From Orientallactaga sibirica (taxonomy: Eukaryota > Chordata > Mammalia > Rodentia > Dipodidae): DNA of 64,000 nt. Where the stretch lies: positions 62,001-126,000 of the forward strand of contig JAEOAD010001753.1 of NCBI GenBank assembly GCA_036365145.1, written 5' to 3'. Position numbers and translations under genes: made by a program. This document shows, piece after piece, positions 20,919-32,727 of the stretch; positions within the stretch are counted from its first letter, which is position 1, and each line of letters starts with the position of its first letter. The notes beneath the pieces were generated by a model, which was not told the DNA's origin, ran no database searches, and was given only the letters and a program-made list of their open reading frames with translations.

Positions 20919-21628
20919 GCTAAGGATCAAAAACAGGGCTTTTCACAAACCAGGCAAGTGATCTGTCAAGGGGACAAGTGTTAACAACTGCCCTGTTTCA
21001 GTTACCCTCAGAGGCGCCTCATGAGCACATACATGTTCAAACCTGTCATCCAGTGGAAAGTGCAGAGCTAGCATATATGGTTCAGAGAGTCAACATGTTT
21101 CTGTCTTTTGAGACCCTGGCTGTGGATAAGGTGATCTAGAGGGAATGCAGACAAAGAAGTGAGTGCAGTGAATCTGGCTCGGTGGCACATACCTGTAAAC
21201 TCAGTACATATGTTGAACATTTTATCTCATGTCTCCACCTGCCGAGTACTGAGTTTACAGGCATGTGACATCAAGCTAGGTTTCTTTGAGTACAGCCTGG
21301 GTTATATGAGACCATATTTCAAAACTAAACAAAGAAAAACCACACAGAGAACAAGTAGTGTATGGAGGGCAAGGCCAGGGCAGCAGAGCCTGAGTGGGCA
21401 CTCATCACACTCAGCTTCCTCACTGAGGACTGAATGTAACCAGCTGCCTGGAGCATCTGCCATGGTGCCTTCCCTGCCATAGTGATCTGTAAACCTGCAA
21501 CTATAAGCTGAAGTACACTCTTCCTCTCTTAAACTGATTTTATATAGGAGATTGTTCTAGCAACAAAAGACAAGGTATTTGTGAGCCACAGCTTCCCTGA
21601 TGTTTGCTTCCCATACATATGTTGACAG

Positions 21629-21725
21629 GATGCACAAAGTTTGGCAGGAATTACAGGCAGCAGACAGCCAGCAAAAAGATTGCAAGGAAGGGAGCAGCCA
21701 GTGGAAAAGGGAGAGGTTTCCCAAG
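21629..21725 (+). other. Exon-like segment in spacer S1
   Basis: A 97-nt segment between an acceptor-like GTTGACAG (AG at 21627-21628) and a donor-like CCAAG|GTGAGA (GT at 21726-21727). It is open in two frames. In the frame set by the phase-0 end of the candidate first exon it reads DAQSLAGITGSRQPAK and onwards, without stops. The S2 copy differs by four substitutions and no indels. No coding homology is recognised, and the polypyrimidine signal before the acceptor is poor, so this is tentative. Confidence 0.22.
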
Positions 21726-22214
21726 GTGAGATCTCTGCTAGACGAGGACAAGGGGACCCTGAACTGTGGCTTCTGGGACAGGCACACTGTAGGTACAGAT
21801 GCCTCCAGGCCTTGAGAGAGTGGGCTGCATATTGAGATCCAGGTCTTACCCTCAAGCCCAACCAGGACAGTGACTCTTCTTTGCTCTGACAGATTCTGCC
21901 ACCAAGCTGTTTTACAAAGAAGTAATCACATGAACAGCATTCCTGTAAACCTGAAAAAACATTGTTTGTAACAGGAGGCAGTGGGAGTGGAAAGATTCCA
22001 TATAGCTGTTCCTATTCAACCATCTTACCACTGTGCCTTGGATGGGAGCCATGATGTTCTAAAGCAGGAGAGGGCAACATTATAGGGGCTGAGTTAGAAA
22101 GTTCTGGGTTCTGATTCTGCAACTATGCCTAATTCTATGCAAGTGCATCTTGGGGAAGCAATGAGTACAATTCGAGGAGTTACTTAAACATTCTCACTGT
22201 TTCCTTATGTTTTA

Positions 22215-22450
22215 GTCTCCTTTCATTTCTTTTAATTAGTTTATAAAGGAGGTCTCATGTAAACCATTCTGCCTCCAAATTTACTACCTAGCCTAGGATG
22301 GTCTTGCTCTTCTGGTCCTCCTGCCTCTACTTGCAGAGTGCTGGCATCACAGATGAACATAACACCTGGTTTATGCAGTGCTGGGGATGGAATCCAGAGC
22401 TTCGTGCATGTGAGTCAAGCACTCTAGCAACTGAGCCACATCCCAAACCT
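22215..22450 (-). mobile_element. B4-like (ID+B1) SINE, S1
   Basis: Reverse-strand composite: B1-like gcctaggatggtcttgctct and gcagagtgctggcatcacag, followed by the ID-like caagcactctagcaactgag. Copy at 45830-46065. Confidence 0.68.
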
Positions 22451-22764
22451 TCCTTACCTGTTAAAGCATGGGTGATTATGCACAGATTATACTGTCAAAT
22501 CATACATGCTCAAAGCATGCACTGTTTCTCCCTGGCACTCTTCTCTTACTTAGGTTCTTTGCCTCAATCCTCCACCCTCTGTTTCAGGCCTGTGAACAGT
22601 CCTGCAACAACACTGCACTCTGCACGCTGCCCTTCATGGTTCCTATGTATGATATGTGTGCACAACACCTGTTATTGTGGTGGTAAATACAAAGTATTGT
22701 ACACATATTGGAACTGCAAATACATACTTCAGCAGTAGTTGTGTCCACATTTTTTCAGTAAAAA

Positions 22765-22985
22765 CTGATACCAGGGGTGGAGCGATGTCTTAGCAGTTAA
22801 GGCACTTGCCTGCAAAGTCCAGGTTCAATTCCACATAACCCATGTAAGCCAGATACACACAATGACACATGTATCAGGAGTTCATTTGCATTGGCTGGGG
22901 ACTCTGGCATGCCCATATTCTCTCTCTCTTTTTCTCTGTCTTAAATAAATTTTATTAATAAAAAAATCTAAAAACCTCAACCCAT
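22765..22985 (+). mobile_element. tRNA-derived SINE, S1
   Basis: ggagcgatgtcttagcagtt, then aggttcaattccacataacc and a (CT)n, AATAAA-rich tail. Copy at 46380-46600. Confidence 0.82.
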
Positions 22986-23017
22986 AATTAGAAAAAAAGA
23001 CAAAAGAAAAATATAAA

Positions 23018-23165
23018 AATGGTCATGCGTGTTGGCACATGCCTTTAATCCCAGCACTTGGGAGGCTAAAATAGCAGATCGCTGTGAGTTCGAGTCTGGC
23101 CTGAGACTACATAGTGAATTCTAGGCCAGCCCGGGCTAGACCAAGACTAACTTGAAAAACAAATA
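23018..23165 (+). mobile_element. B1-like SINE, S1
   Basis: ggtcatgcgtgttggcacat, then taatcccagcacttgggagg and gtgagttcgagtctggcc. Copy at 46635-46785. Confidence 0.86.
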
Positions 23166-23436
23166 GAAATTAGTAAATAAATAAATTGTTGGCAAGAATG
23201 TGGAGAAATTGTACATTTATACAGTTCCTGTTTAGTAAGCTGAATAAAGCTCAGGAGATAGATGGTTGTGAAGCCTACATATTTCAAGCCCCAGAAGTTT
23301 CTACTTAAAATTATTTAAAGGATAAGTTTGATAACATGTTTTTTTTTAACATCCTGACATAAACTAAACTACATATTAACTATCCTAAACATTACATTCA
23401 ATGACTAGCCACCATCATGTATAAGAATATATGCAA

Positions 23437-23985
23437 TGGGGCTGGAGAGATGGCTTCTAATTAAGGTGTTTTCCTGTGAAGCCTAAGGACCCAGGTTCAT
23501 TTTCCCAGTATGCACATAAGCCAGATACACAAGGTGGCTCTTTTAGTCAGGTTCGCATTGCTGGCAGAAAGCACCTGTTGAATAGCAGCTTGTAAAAAAA
23601 AAAAAAGAGTTTATTTTGGCTTACAGACTTGAGGGGAAGCTCCGTGATGGCAAAAAAAAAATGACAGAATGAGGAAAGATGTACAACACCTACTGACCAA
23701 CATCAGATGGACAACAGCAACAGGAGAGTGTGCCAAGCACTGGCAAGGGAAAATTAGCTATAATACCCATAAGCCTGCCCCCAACAATACACTACCTCCA
23801 GGGGGCTTTAATTTCCAAACCTCCATCAGCTGGGAACCTACACACTTCAGAACACCTAAGTTTTATGAGGACATCTGAATCAAACAACTCAGAGGTGCAT
23901 GCATCTGGAGGCATTCATTTGCTGTGGCTACAGACCCTGGTGTACCCATTCTCTCTCTCCCCTCATAAATAAAATGTTTATTTAA
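23437..23985 (+). mobile_element. tRNA-derived SINE split by an LTR, S1
   Basis: The head (gctggagagatggcttctaa) lies before 23537 and the tail (gtgcatgcatctggaggcat, then the CT-rich end) after 23892. Confidence 0.82.
23537..23892 (-). mobile_element. MaLR-type solo LTR nested in a SINE, S1
   Basis: Resembles a rodent MaLR (ERVL-related, MT/ORR1-like) LTR in reverse orientation: tttagtcaggttcgcattgc, then gtttattttggcttacag and ccatcagctgggaacctac, ending gaatcaaacaactca. An aggtg duplication flanks it (23532-23536 and 23893-23897), a 5-bp size usual for this class. No internal coding sequence is present. Confidence 0.62.
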
Positions 23986-24004
23986 ATTATATGTATTGGA
24001 CTTG

Positions 24005-24185
24005 GAGAGATGGTTCAGTAGTAAAGGGACTTCCCTGAAAAGGCTAACATTGCAGGTTCAATTCCCCTGTACCTATATAAAGAGAGATGCACAAAAGAGC
24101 ACATGCATCTGGAGTTCATTTGCAGTGGGTACAAGCCCTGGCATGTCCATTCCCTTTCTCTCTCTTTGTAAATAATTTTTTTTAA
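24005..24185 (+). mobile_element. tRNA-derived SINE, S1
   Basis: gagagatggttcagtagtaa, then caggttcaattcccctgtac. Copy at 47618-47805. Confidence 0.8.
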
Positions 24186-24197
24186 AAAAGTATATGT

Positions 24198-24325
24198 CAG
24201 AGAGAGATGAGCACCATGGTGCACACCTGTAATTCCCATAGAGAAGACTGAGGCAGGAGCATCCTGAGTTGGAGGCCAGCCAGTGATACATAATGTGACC
24301 TCACCTCTAAGTAAAAATAAAAAGA
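24198..24325 (+). mobile_element. Old B1-like SINE, S1
   Basis: gcaccatggtgcacacctgt, then gactgaggcaggagcatcct and ggaggccagccagtgataca. Copy at 47820-47940. Confidence 0.68.
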
Positions 24326-24327
24326 GC

Positions 24328-24412
24328 CAATGGTGTAGCTCAGTGCAAAAGAACTTGCTTAGCACACACTAGACCCTGGGTTTGATAGCCAGGAACAGAG
24401 GATAAGACTGAC
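24328..24412 (+). mobile_element. ID-type SINE, S1
   Basis: gtgtagctcagtgcaaaaga, then ccctgggtttgatagccagg is the tRNA-Ala-like ID pattern. Copy at 47940-48025. Confidence 0.7.
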
Positions 24413-25164
24413 AGCTACTCCAATTTAGCTCCAAATAAGAGTAAAACTGCTTTGCCTTCTGGAGAGAGAGTGCATGCAGGCCAGCAGCACAAGGCTTGAT
24501 GCGTACACAGAACATGAAGTGTTCTGACATTATTACTCCCTGCACACGGGGCTCAGCTGTGAGGGAGACCAAAGTGTGCACCAAGCGCTGCAGGCAAGAA
24601 AGACAAGGGAATAGTCTCCTCCTCTCCTTACTCCTGGGCAATGTCCTGTAAAAATACACACATCTCCATAGGACAGCCAAACTATCATTGTTTCAACTTC
24701 TGCAGAGATGTGAGCAAATATTTATTCACCCCAAATAAGGTGCCAATGACAGACCAAAGAAATAATGCCATTCAAGTCCAGCCCTGTGAGCCAGTGAGTA
24801 TATTGGGGTTATTTAAGGAATATGGATGAGGGGATATTTACAGGCACATGCATGACTGGAAAGTACCTGCATCGGTAAAAGTTCCACCTCCCATGGGTGA
24901 CAACTCATGAAAGCTGTATCCCTGGAGATGCTTGTAAAATGTGAAGGGGGCTGTTATTTAACCTTGTGGAGGGAGCTTGTGAAGCTTGTGAATTTTAGGA
25001 ACTTTCTGAAACTTTCAGGTTTTGTCCACTTCTGGATCATGGTTTCTCTAAATTCCCAAGTCTTACAGAGATTCCTGTGTGGTGGGGAGGAGCACTCTGA
25101 AATGCTGTTTTGGGGTACACATAGTCATTACACCCATGAATTCATAGCAGCTTAAATTTCCTGC

Positions 25165-25510
25165 AAAGATTGAACCTGTCAATACATCACCTTCATGAGG
25201 GAAGGATACATGTGACTCCACACCTCTAGAGAAGCTCATTGCACCTAATGATTGCTGGGAAAGGGGAGTCATGTTCATCAGTTGTGTACCTACTGGTAAG
25301 TTGCCCATCCTGTTAAATCACCATGATCATGCAAACCCTAATTTAACTCAGTGGGGTTAAAAAAAAAAGTAATGAGGAACACCTGCAACCCCACTGAGGA
25401 GCGTCCCTAATGAATGGGGGCAGGGACAAGGAAAAAAAAAGAATACCAACACATGATTTATCTATACAAAACATGTTGTTAATAATAATAATAAACATTT
25501 TTAAAAAAGG
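25165..25510 (+). mobile_element. L1 3'-end-like segment, D2
   Basis: Unit 2 copy of 725-1070. Confidence 0.45.
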
Positions 25511-25639
25511 AACAAAAGTTAGATGGAGAGTCAGAGGAATGAAGAAGTGTGTTAGTGAGAGGTGGAGACTGGTAAGACGGTGGATTTTCTAGGCATAAGA
25601 TCAAAATATGTTATAAACATATATTATAATATCAAAATG

Positions 25640-25809
25640 TGGGCTAGAGGGATTGCCTAGTGGTTAAGGCACTTGCCCACAAAGCCAAAGGATCCAGGTT
25701 CGATTCCCCAGGACCCACCCACATAAGCCAAATGCACAAGGTGGTGCATGCATCTGTAATTCATTTGTATGGCTGGAAGCCCTGGCATGACCATTTTCAA
25801 CCTCCATTG

Positions 25810-25879
<70 letters not shown>

Positions 25880-25901
25880 TATATATTTATATTTATAAAG
25901 A
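25640..25901 (+). mobile_element. tRNA-derived SINE with microsatellite tail, D2
   Basis: Same insertion and target duplication as in D1. The tail here is (CT)n(CA)n with almost no (TA)n. Confidence 0.85.
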
Positions 25902-26119
25902 AATATCAAAATGGAAAAACGTTAGTGAAAAAAAAAACAGTTGAAGAAGAGGATGGTTGCATGAAAGAAAATGAAAAGTGTCCAAATGGCCAGAAGAGAT
26001 GAGAACAGCTGCCTGCAAAAGGGGTGTGCTCAGCACTCATGGGCCTGTGAGTTAACATGGAGCCCACTCAGGCTCTGCTGCCCTGGCCTTGCCCTCCATA
26101 CACTACTTGTTCTCTATGT

Positions 26120-26121
<2 letters not shown>

Positions 26122-26160
<39 letters not shown>

Positions 26161-26313
26161 TTTTTTTTTTGTTTTTCAAGGTACAGTGTCACTCTGGTTC
26201 AGGCTGATCTGGAATTCAGGATATAGTCTCAGGGTGGCCTTGAACTCATGGTGGTCCTCCTATCTCTGCCTCCCTAGTGCTGGGATTAAAGGCATGTGCC
26301 ACCACTCCCAGAT
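26122..26313 (-). mobile_element. B1-like SINE, D2
   Basis: Same insertion as 1722-1917, with a poly(T) start at 26122. Confidence 0.87.
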
Positions 26314-26733
26314 TTCTTTGTTTGGTTTTGAAATGTGGTTCACTGTAATCCAGGCTGGACTCAAAGTAACCCAGCTTGGTGTCACATACCTGTAAACTCA
26401 GTACTTGGCATGTGGAGACATGAGATAAAATGTTCAACATATGTACTGAGTTTACAGGTATGTGCCACACCAAGCCAAGTTCACTGCACTCACTTCTTTG
26501 TCTGCATTCCCTCTAAATCACCTTATCCACACCCAGGGTCTCAAAAGACAGAAACATGTTGAAGTCTCTGAACCATATATGCTGTCTCTGCGCTTTCCAC
26601 TGGATGGCAGGTCTGAACATGTATGTGCTCATGAGGCACCTCTGAGGGTAACTGAAACAGGGCAGTTGTTAACACTTGTCCCCTTGACAGATCACTTGCC
26701 TGCCTGGTTTGTGCAAGGCCCTGTTTTATCCTT

Positions 26734-26738
<5 letters not shown>

Positions 26739-26780
<42 letters not shown>
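26739..26780. repeat. (CA)n tract, D2
   Basis: Unit 2 counterpart of 2340-2397, shorter. Confidence 0.9.
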
Positions 26781-26782
<2 letters not shown>

Positions 26783-26980
26783 CTGTTCTTCATGCATTCT
26801 CTATTCCAGGTAAAGGTCTCCATCCCTTCTTTACAATATTCATGTCCAAACAACCTGAGTTATTATTATGAAGCACCATCTTAGCTCCCTTATCAGTTTG
26901 GCACATACTTCTCTGAGCCTTGTTCACACTCACTACTCACACACATTTTGCTAGTTCAGCCATTGAAATGGTGTATCCAG

Positions 26981-27070
26981 GCAGGAGGTGTGACTCAGTA
27001 GTGGATCCATTGTTTACCTGGGATGTATGAGGCTCTGGGTTCATGAACTAGTTACCAGAAAAAAAAAAAT
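26981..27070 (+). mobile_element. ID-like SINE, D2
   Basis: Unit 2 copy of 2597-2692. Confidence 0.58.
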
Positions 27071-27447
27071 AATGCTTTAGTTAAACATACTACATAGCTG
27101 ATTGAATGTATAGAAAGTCTGTGGTAGTAGAAAGCTGACTGTTACAGACTTATAATCTAATTTTGTTGGGTTATGGGTTTAGTCCCATAAATAGTACTTA
27201 TAGTCTACCTCACCACTTGATCTAACATTGCCATTACTATCAGGTAAAATTCTTATTGGAATGTTCAAACAAACATCTTAGTTTCCACCAACCCATAGGC
27301 TAAGGATGGCATCACAAAACACCTGAGGCCTCTAGCAGAGACTTCTCTGCTTTGAAAACTCCTCCTTGATGTTTCCTGAGTGTACTTAAAATGCCTAGAT
27401 TTATAACTTTTTCATTCTATTACTATAAATATTCCATGAGTCAGGTA

Positions 27448-27590
27448 GGGGGCCCACATTTTTACTCCCAGTACAAAAAGAGGCTAAAGTAGGAAGATCC
27501 CTGTGAGTGTGAGGCTATGTTGGTTGACAGATTGAGTTCCAGGTCAGCCAGGCTAGAGTGAGACCAGGCTTAAGAAATGAAACAAAAATT
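27448..27590 (+). mobile_element. Old B1-like SINE, D2
   Basis: Diverged B1: gtaggaagatccctgtgagtg, then gagttccaggtcagccaggc and agagtgagacc. The D1 copy (3065-3195) has lost parts. Others lie at 51086-51225, 20045-20190 (reversed) and 43412-43558 (reversed). Confidence 0.6.
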
Positions 27591-27625
27591 CTCAAACTTT
27601 TAGCATGTTGAAATATCATATTTGA

Positions 27626-28159
27626 TGTAACCTACACCTGTTCCTAAAAGAGTCAAACCAACAGCATAACAGGCTTCAATAAGATATTTCCTAGTTAGGC
27701 CTAAGTTTCAATTTCTCAAAAAGCCTGACCTAAATTCTGAGAGAACAGAACAAAGAACCAAGTCATTTCCTGGAAGGTTTCAGAGATGTCTGAGGCCATT
27801 CCCCCTTTCTTGGCCTCAGCCAGTCAGAAGTAAAAGAATGTTATGCTTACTGGCCATTTAACTGGACACCTTAGGAAACTACCTTCCTTAGAGCCCCCTC
27901 CCTTAGCCTCCCTTAGCCTCCCTTACACATGGAATTATAACCAGTCAGGAGTGCACATGTACTATATCAGTCAAATTAGCCAATTATATTAGAGGTCTTT
28001 GTTTAGCTGCCTTTAAAAGGGCCAGAGAGCTTATCTTGGGATCGCCATCTAGTGCAAATGGTGGACCCCGCATGCTGGACTTCTCTGCACAATAAACGAT
28101 CTATGTTTTTACATGCTATATGAGTCTGAGTCTCCTTTCAGCATTTTCAGACCCTAACA
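27626..28159 (+). mobile_element. Solo-LTR-like segment, D2
   Basis: About 530 bp with an order typical of a retroviral LTR: a TATA-like ctttaaaaggg near 28013, a polyadenylation signal AATAAA near 28091, and an end at ccctaaca. The start at tgtaacc is a guess based on a weak terminal inverted match. No retroviral coding sequence is seen next to it. The family is not recognised and no target duplication is evident. Confidence 0.45.
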
Positions 28160-29556
28160 TTCCCAGGCCTTCAGCTCTCAGATTTGTCTCAGAATAAAGT
28201 ATATTGAGGTAAGAACTGGGGTTTGACATCCCAACACCACAATATTAAAAAAACAAATGAAAATGAAAATTCAGCACATATTCTCCCCTGAGAGTTTCAG
28301 GTTCTTTCACATGTCCATACCACTGCACTTGACATTCTCATCACCCTACTGACAGTTTGAGTCAGATAGACTTAGTTTTGAAAATGACATGCAAACTGCA
28401 GGGTGCTCAGCAACATCCCTGTACCCACCCACAAGGTCAGGTGCAGCACTATATGCCCCACCCTCAATTAAATAATAAAAAAAGACCCCTGACATCACAA
28501 AATATTGTTGAATGGTTAAAAAAAACCAATTCCTCCTGAGATCAACACCAGCAACACAGTCTGTACCATTTTTCTGGTATTACAAGAGCAGTTCATGGAG
28601 AAGCACAGGGTCTATGTGGAAATTGGAGACATGAGGTGACTTTGGTTTAATTCTGTCAGGGAAGGAGTTGGAGAACTGCAAGTGGCCACCAAGTGAACAA
28701 CTGAAAGACAGGTCCAAGCCTCAATCTGATGAAACAGGCAAGAAAACACAGGCCAGAGTGGAGAAGAATTTCAGGGCTCAGAGAGGGCTGGACTACCCAC
28801 TTTCTCACATCATACTGATAACAGTAAAGAGGGGAAAATACAGACATGTTTTATATAAACTTTTGATCTAGTTGTAATCTAAACAGAGATTCAGAGGAAT
28901 GCAAGGGCTACTGGCTTTCATGTACATGAAACCCTCACTTCATGGAGAGAAGAGTCCATAAGTCCACAAGGAGACATATGGACCCATTAACACCTTAAAT
29001 CTCAGAGTCATGACTGATTACTCAACAAATAACGTTTGAAATGATTGTCTTTCTTTCCCCTACTTTATTAAGTGTTAGCCATAGATGAAATATAAGCTAT
29101 CTCTAAGAATCCTTTCTTATCCCAAATTTCCAACTCTCTCAATACAGCATAGGTTCAAGGTTGAATTCCTGTCTTTGCTCACTTGCCTCTGAAAGTATAA
29201 GTATCAAGGACTGAATTCTGGTTTCAGAAACACAGGGTGACTGGTACAGATGACAGTTGTGGGAAGAAAAGTCAGGAGATTCTGAAGTCAGCAGTCAGTG
29301 GGGTGAGAGGGAAATGATGGAACACAGACTTCATACACAAAGCCAGTGTCTCATGCATTAGACCCTCAAGAGATAGATGCATCAGAGCCCTGAGCATTGT
29401 CCCTGCTACCAAGGCTGTGTGAGCTTGGCTCCCTGCTTCTCCACCTGGTTATTCCTTCCTTCCTCCCCATCACCATGATGACCAGACACAGTTCTGAGAA
29501 CCAACCCAGCACCAATCTCCAGAATGGGGAAGTTGGGTTAAGAATGGTCACTCAAA

Positions 29557-29709
29557 GCTGGGCATGATAGTGCACGCCTTTAATCACAACACTTGGGAGG
29601 CAGAGGTAGGAGGATTGCCATGAGTTTGAGCCACCCTGAGATGACAGTCAATTCCAGGTCATCCTGGGTTAAAGTGAGACCCTACCTGAAAAAAAAAACA
29701 AAAAAAAAA
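29557..29709 (+). mobile_element. B1-like SINE, D2
   Basis: Unit 2 copy of 4958-5113. Confidence 0.84.
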
Positions 29710-30157
29710 GTATGGTCACTCTTCCAGCACAAGGCATGTGCCTCTCCTTCTTATAAGGAAGACCACACCTACCTACTTCTATCCTGGTCGTCTGAATTCC
29801 ACACATTCCACATCCAGTGCCTGGTTTTTCAGATCCTATTGCTAACACAGTGTGCCATCTCCAGAGTAGAAGCCCAGGGCCCAGCTTCTCAGGATGTCCT
29901 CACTGTGAGAAATGGGGTGATGAGTTTGTCTTTGGAGCTCTACCCAATGGCTGTCTCCTTTCTCCTGTCCAGGTGGCTGGGAAGCCACATCATACATATG
30001 ATCTTCATGTAGGTCCTAGGCCACCCTGCCTGTTGTCTCATATTTGGGCTGCGTGATTCAGGCCACCTTGTTTACTATATCACAGAAAACATCCTTGTTC
30101 GGGGAAGTTTGATATGTGCCATTTCAGGAAGGTCAGTACATCTCACACATCCACATA

Positions 30158-30365
30158 TCAAATGAAGGATCTAAAGAGATTATTAAAGGTATTGCCTTGC
30201 AAAATTAACAGTTCCTGTTCATTTTCCCACCATGCACATAAAGACACGTGCACACAGCATACCCACTCCAAGTCAATGAGAAGTGGAGGCAGGAGAACCC
30301 AGAAGCTTGCAGGCCAGCGAGAATGGTGGCCATGAAGCAGAAAAAACAAAACAAAACAAAAAAAC
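30158..30365 (+). mobile_element. B4-like element, D2
   Basis: Unit 2 copy of 5560-5770. Confidence 0.55.
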
Positions 30366-31161
30366 AGCATAACCAGTAAAACAAGTGAAACCCTGTGTCA
30401 AGCAAAGTGAAAGTTGTCCTCAGACCTCACATGTACTCTGTGGCATGCACATGCTAATTCACACAGAAGATACTTGAATCACATCACTTCTCTCTTTAAT
30501 GGCATCTTCTAAATTCCTATATACACACTAAGTATCATATTAACCAACCAATCTGAAGATCTCATCCAAATAACAGGTAGTCATCTCTGTTCCTGGAATA
30601 CTCTGAGCTTCCTTTCCATTCAGTAACTAACCTAGTCTTCCATTCATGAAGTGTCAGGATTTTCCTGACACCAGCCTGCCACTCCCAAACTGTCATTTCA
30701 CAGGTCTAGTGATTCTCTAACAATCTCTACCTGCCTATCACCATGGTGCCTTAGGTAAACACCTTTTCCCAAACTAGAGTGAGCTTATTAAACTTAGGAC
30801 TTTCCCACTTTAATTAATCCCACTCAGTAGTGTTGGATATTCTTTTCTCACATCTTAAAATTTTGGGTTAAGGCCAGAGGCTAGTAAACCCAAGACCTCA
30901 TTAACTCTCCTTCCTGCTTTTCCTTCTAGTATTTAGTACCTAACACTGTTGGTTTTCACTTTCTGTCCATATACACAGGAAAATGAAGGCAATGTCTGTA
31001 AGCACACCACACTGAGATTAGAAACTCAGCATGGAGAGGTGAAGACACTTGTGGGTGGCATGCTGAAACTGGTTTTGGGATGAGGCCAGGCCTATCACCA
31101 GGGGTCCTTGCAGTGCCAACAGGAAGCTCAGGTGGCCCCTCTACCTGGCCTGAACCCCTAC

Positions 31162-31220
31162 CTGATGTGGAGAGGTCTAACTTGCAAGCAGATCACCATG
31201 GTCGCCTCCTCCACCACCAT
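31162..31220 (-). pseudogene. Module B exon-like remnant, D2
   Basis: Unit 2 copy, 59 nt from ATG (31220) to the GTAGGG donor-like site. Confidence 0.42.
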
Positions 31221-31629
31221 CTCACCAGACAGAGGATCAGGAAAATGAACTCTGCTGCTTCCTCCTCACCATTTGCACCTCCCTGCCTTTAAGTTTACAA
31301 TTTCTCCCATGCTCTGGTAGAGCTGCAGCACTGTGACATCATGGGCTATTCCACCTGCCAGCATGGGGGGGGCAGGGCCATCCACCATTCCATGGGGGTG
31401 GCTTGCAGAGGGGAGTGGGATGCAGCTGTACTGAAGCAGGGACTTTGCAGCTCACAGGGATCTTTCCTCCCATCTACCCATAGAGCAGATGCAGGACTCC
31501 TGTGGCATGAGGAGGCCTCATGGGAAAAGGCGACTCCTGGCCAGAAGATTCCACAGGCCCACTGTGTGTGCCTGACAACACTATGGTCAACCCACAGGGA
31601 TTGACTGCACTCAGGCCTGGGTTCTGCAG

Positions 31630-32112
31630 CCCTGCCCTGCTTCCCTTGCTCTTCCTTCCTTTCTTCCTCCCTTTCTTATCTTCCATTTCCCCTATTTTCT
31701 CCCCCTTCCTTCTTTCTGTCCCACCCTCCTCCTTACTTCCATTCCTCTCTCCCTTCTTCCTTATTTCCCTCCCTCACTTTCTCCTTCCTTCTTTCCATTC
31801 TTCTCATTTCACTTCTTTTCCTTCCTTCCTTCATTTTATTCTCTTCCCCTTCCCATCTTTTTCCTTCCTTATTTCCTTTCTTCTCCTCCTCTTTTTCCTT
31901 CCCACCTTCATTCCTTCCCTCTATTATTCACCTTTTTTTTTTTTTTCTACCTTCCTTCCCTTCTTTTCCTTCTTCTTCCCATTTCTCTCCCTTTCTCCTT
32001 TTCCCCCCTTTACTTTGCCCCCCCTTTTTTTTTCCTCCCTGTCTCCTTTCCTCTTTCCTTTCCTTCCTCTCTTTATCTCCTCCTGTCCTTTCCTTTTTGT
32101 TCTTCTGTTTTG
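31630..32112 (+). repeat. Polypyrimidine tract of module B, D2
   Basis: Unit 2 copy of 7029-7514. Confidence 0.9.
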
Positions 32113-32205
32113 ACACAGGCTCTATATAGTCCAGACTTTCCCTCAAACCTTGAAGCTCCTACCTCAGCCCCCCTGGGGTCATAGGAGTGCACCACCTAAA
32201 AATTT
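32107..32205 (-). mobile_element. B1-like fragment, D2
   Basis: Unit 2 copy of 7510-7612. Confidence 0.58.
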
Positions 32206-32213
32206 TTTTGGGG

Positions 32214-32214
<1 letters not shown>

Positions 32215-32271
<57 letters not shown>
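32215..32271. repeat. (GT)n tract, D2
   Basis: Unit 2 counterpart of 7619-7668. Confidence 0.92.
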
Positions 32272-32273
<2 letters not shown>

Positions 32274-32404
32274 TCTGTGTTTTGGCTCATGTTCCAGGGA
32301 GGTGCGCTGGAGCTGGGTTTGGGCCCTGGCCAGCCCTTTGCCTGGCTTTCTTGCAGCACCTCCCGGGGAGCCTGTGACCCCTCAGCCCAGCGCGATCCTC
32401 CTAC

Positions 32405-32461
32405 CTGCTGCCGATCGCTCTCACTCGCCCCCAGACTCGCCATGGCCGCCTCCTCCACCAT
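32405..32461 (-). CDS. Candidate first coding exon, copy D2 (module A)
   Basis: Unit 2 direct-arm copy: ATG at 32461, 19 codons (MVEEAAMASLG, then ASESDRQQ), donor-like site at 32404. Only codon 2 (Val instead of Ala) differs from D3. The frame and the 57-nt length are intact. Confidence 0.42.
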
Positions 32462-32727
32462 CCCGCAGGATGGAGGCTCCGGAAAATGAACTCCGCTGCT
32501 TCCTCCGCACTGCTCACGCCTTCCCGCCTTTCAGTTTACAATCTGCTGAGCGGTTCCCTGGCACTGGCACACAGACGGCCACCACCACCCGCCACTTTCT
32601 CTGCCCCACAGAGCTGCTGGAGAGAGGCTCAGGAGAAAGAACTCCGCAGCTCCCGCCTTTTTAAAGTTTACAATTTTCCTAAGGACGCTCTGGGTGAGCC
32701 TCAGCATTGTGACGTCACGGGCAGTTC
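32462..32727 (-). promoter_or_regulatory. Promoter-like segment with CRE, copy D2
   Basis: Contains TGACGTCA at 32710-32717, the TATA-like TTTAAAAA and the duplicated GTTTACAAT/GGCGGG motif upstream of the ATG at 32461. Confidence 0.48.

Larger units (their letters stand above)
17063..21399 (-). repeat. Inverted-repeat right arm I1
   Basis: Reverse-complement copy of the interior of the direct part. The left edge (gtaagtg at 17064) abuts a truncated SINE. The right edge (gagtgggc, 21392-21399) abuts unique spacer DNA. An internal junction at 19997/19998 joins sequences that lie 2.8 kb apart in D1. Confidence 0.9.
21400..24453. repeat. Spacer S1
   Basis: Sequence between the inverted arm and the next unit, with no counterpart in the D part. 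It holds an exon-like segment (21629-21725), a B4-like element, several SINEs and a MaLR-type LTR. The stretch 21730-22210 shows nothing recognisable. Confidence 0.85.
27638..30616. repeat. D-only block, unit 2
   Basis: Unit 2 copy of the block missing from the inverted arms, 2979 bp. It is longer than in unit 1 because the LTR-like segment here lacks the many small gaps seen in D1. Confidence 0.8.

Noticed and set aside
21159..21482. 107-codon frame in I1 and I2
   Set aside because: It crosses the inverted-arm/spacer junction at 21399, so it is a chance frame, with no coding homology recognised.
27626..30616. Full endogenous retrovirus starting at the LTR-like segment
   Set aside because: No second LTR, primer-binding site or gag/pol-like frame was seen in the following 2.4 kb; only B1 and B4-like SINEs and anonymous DNA.
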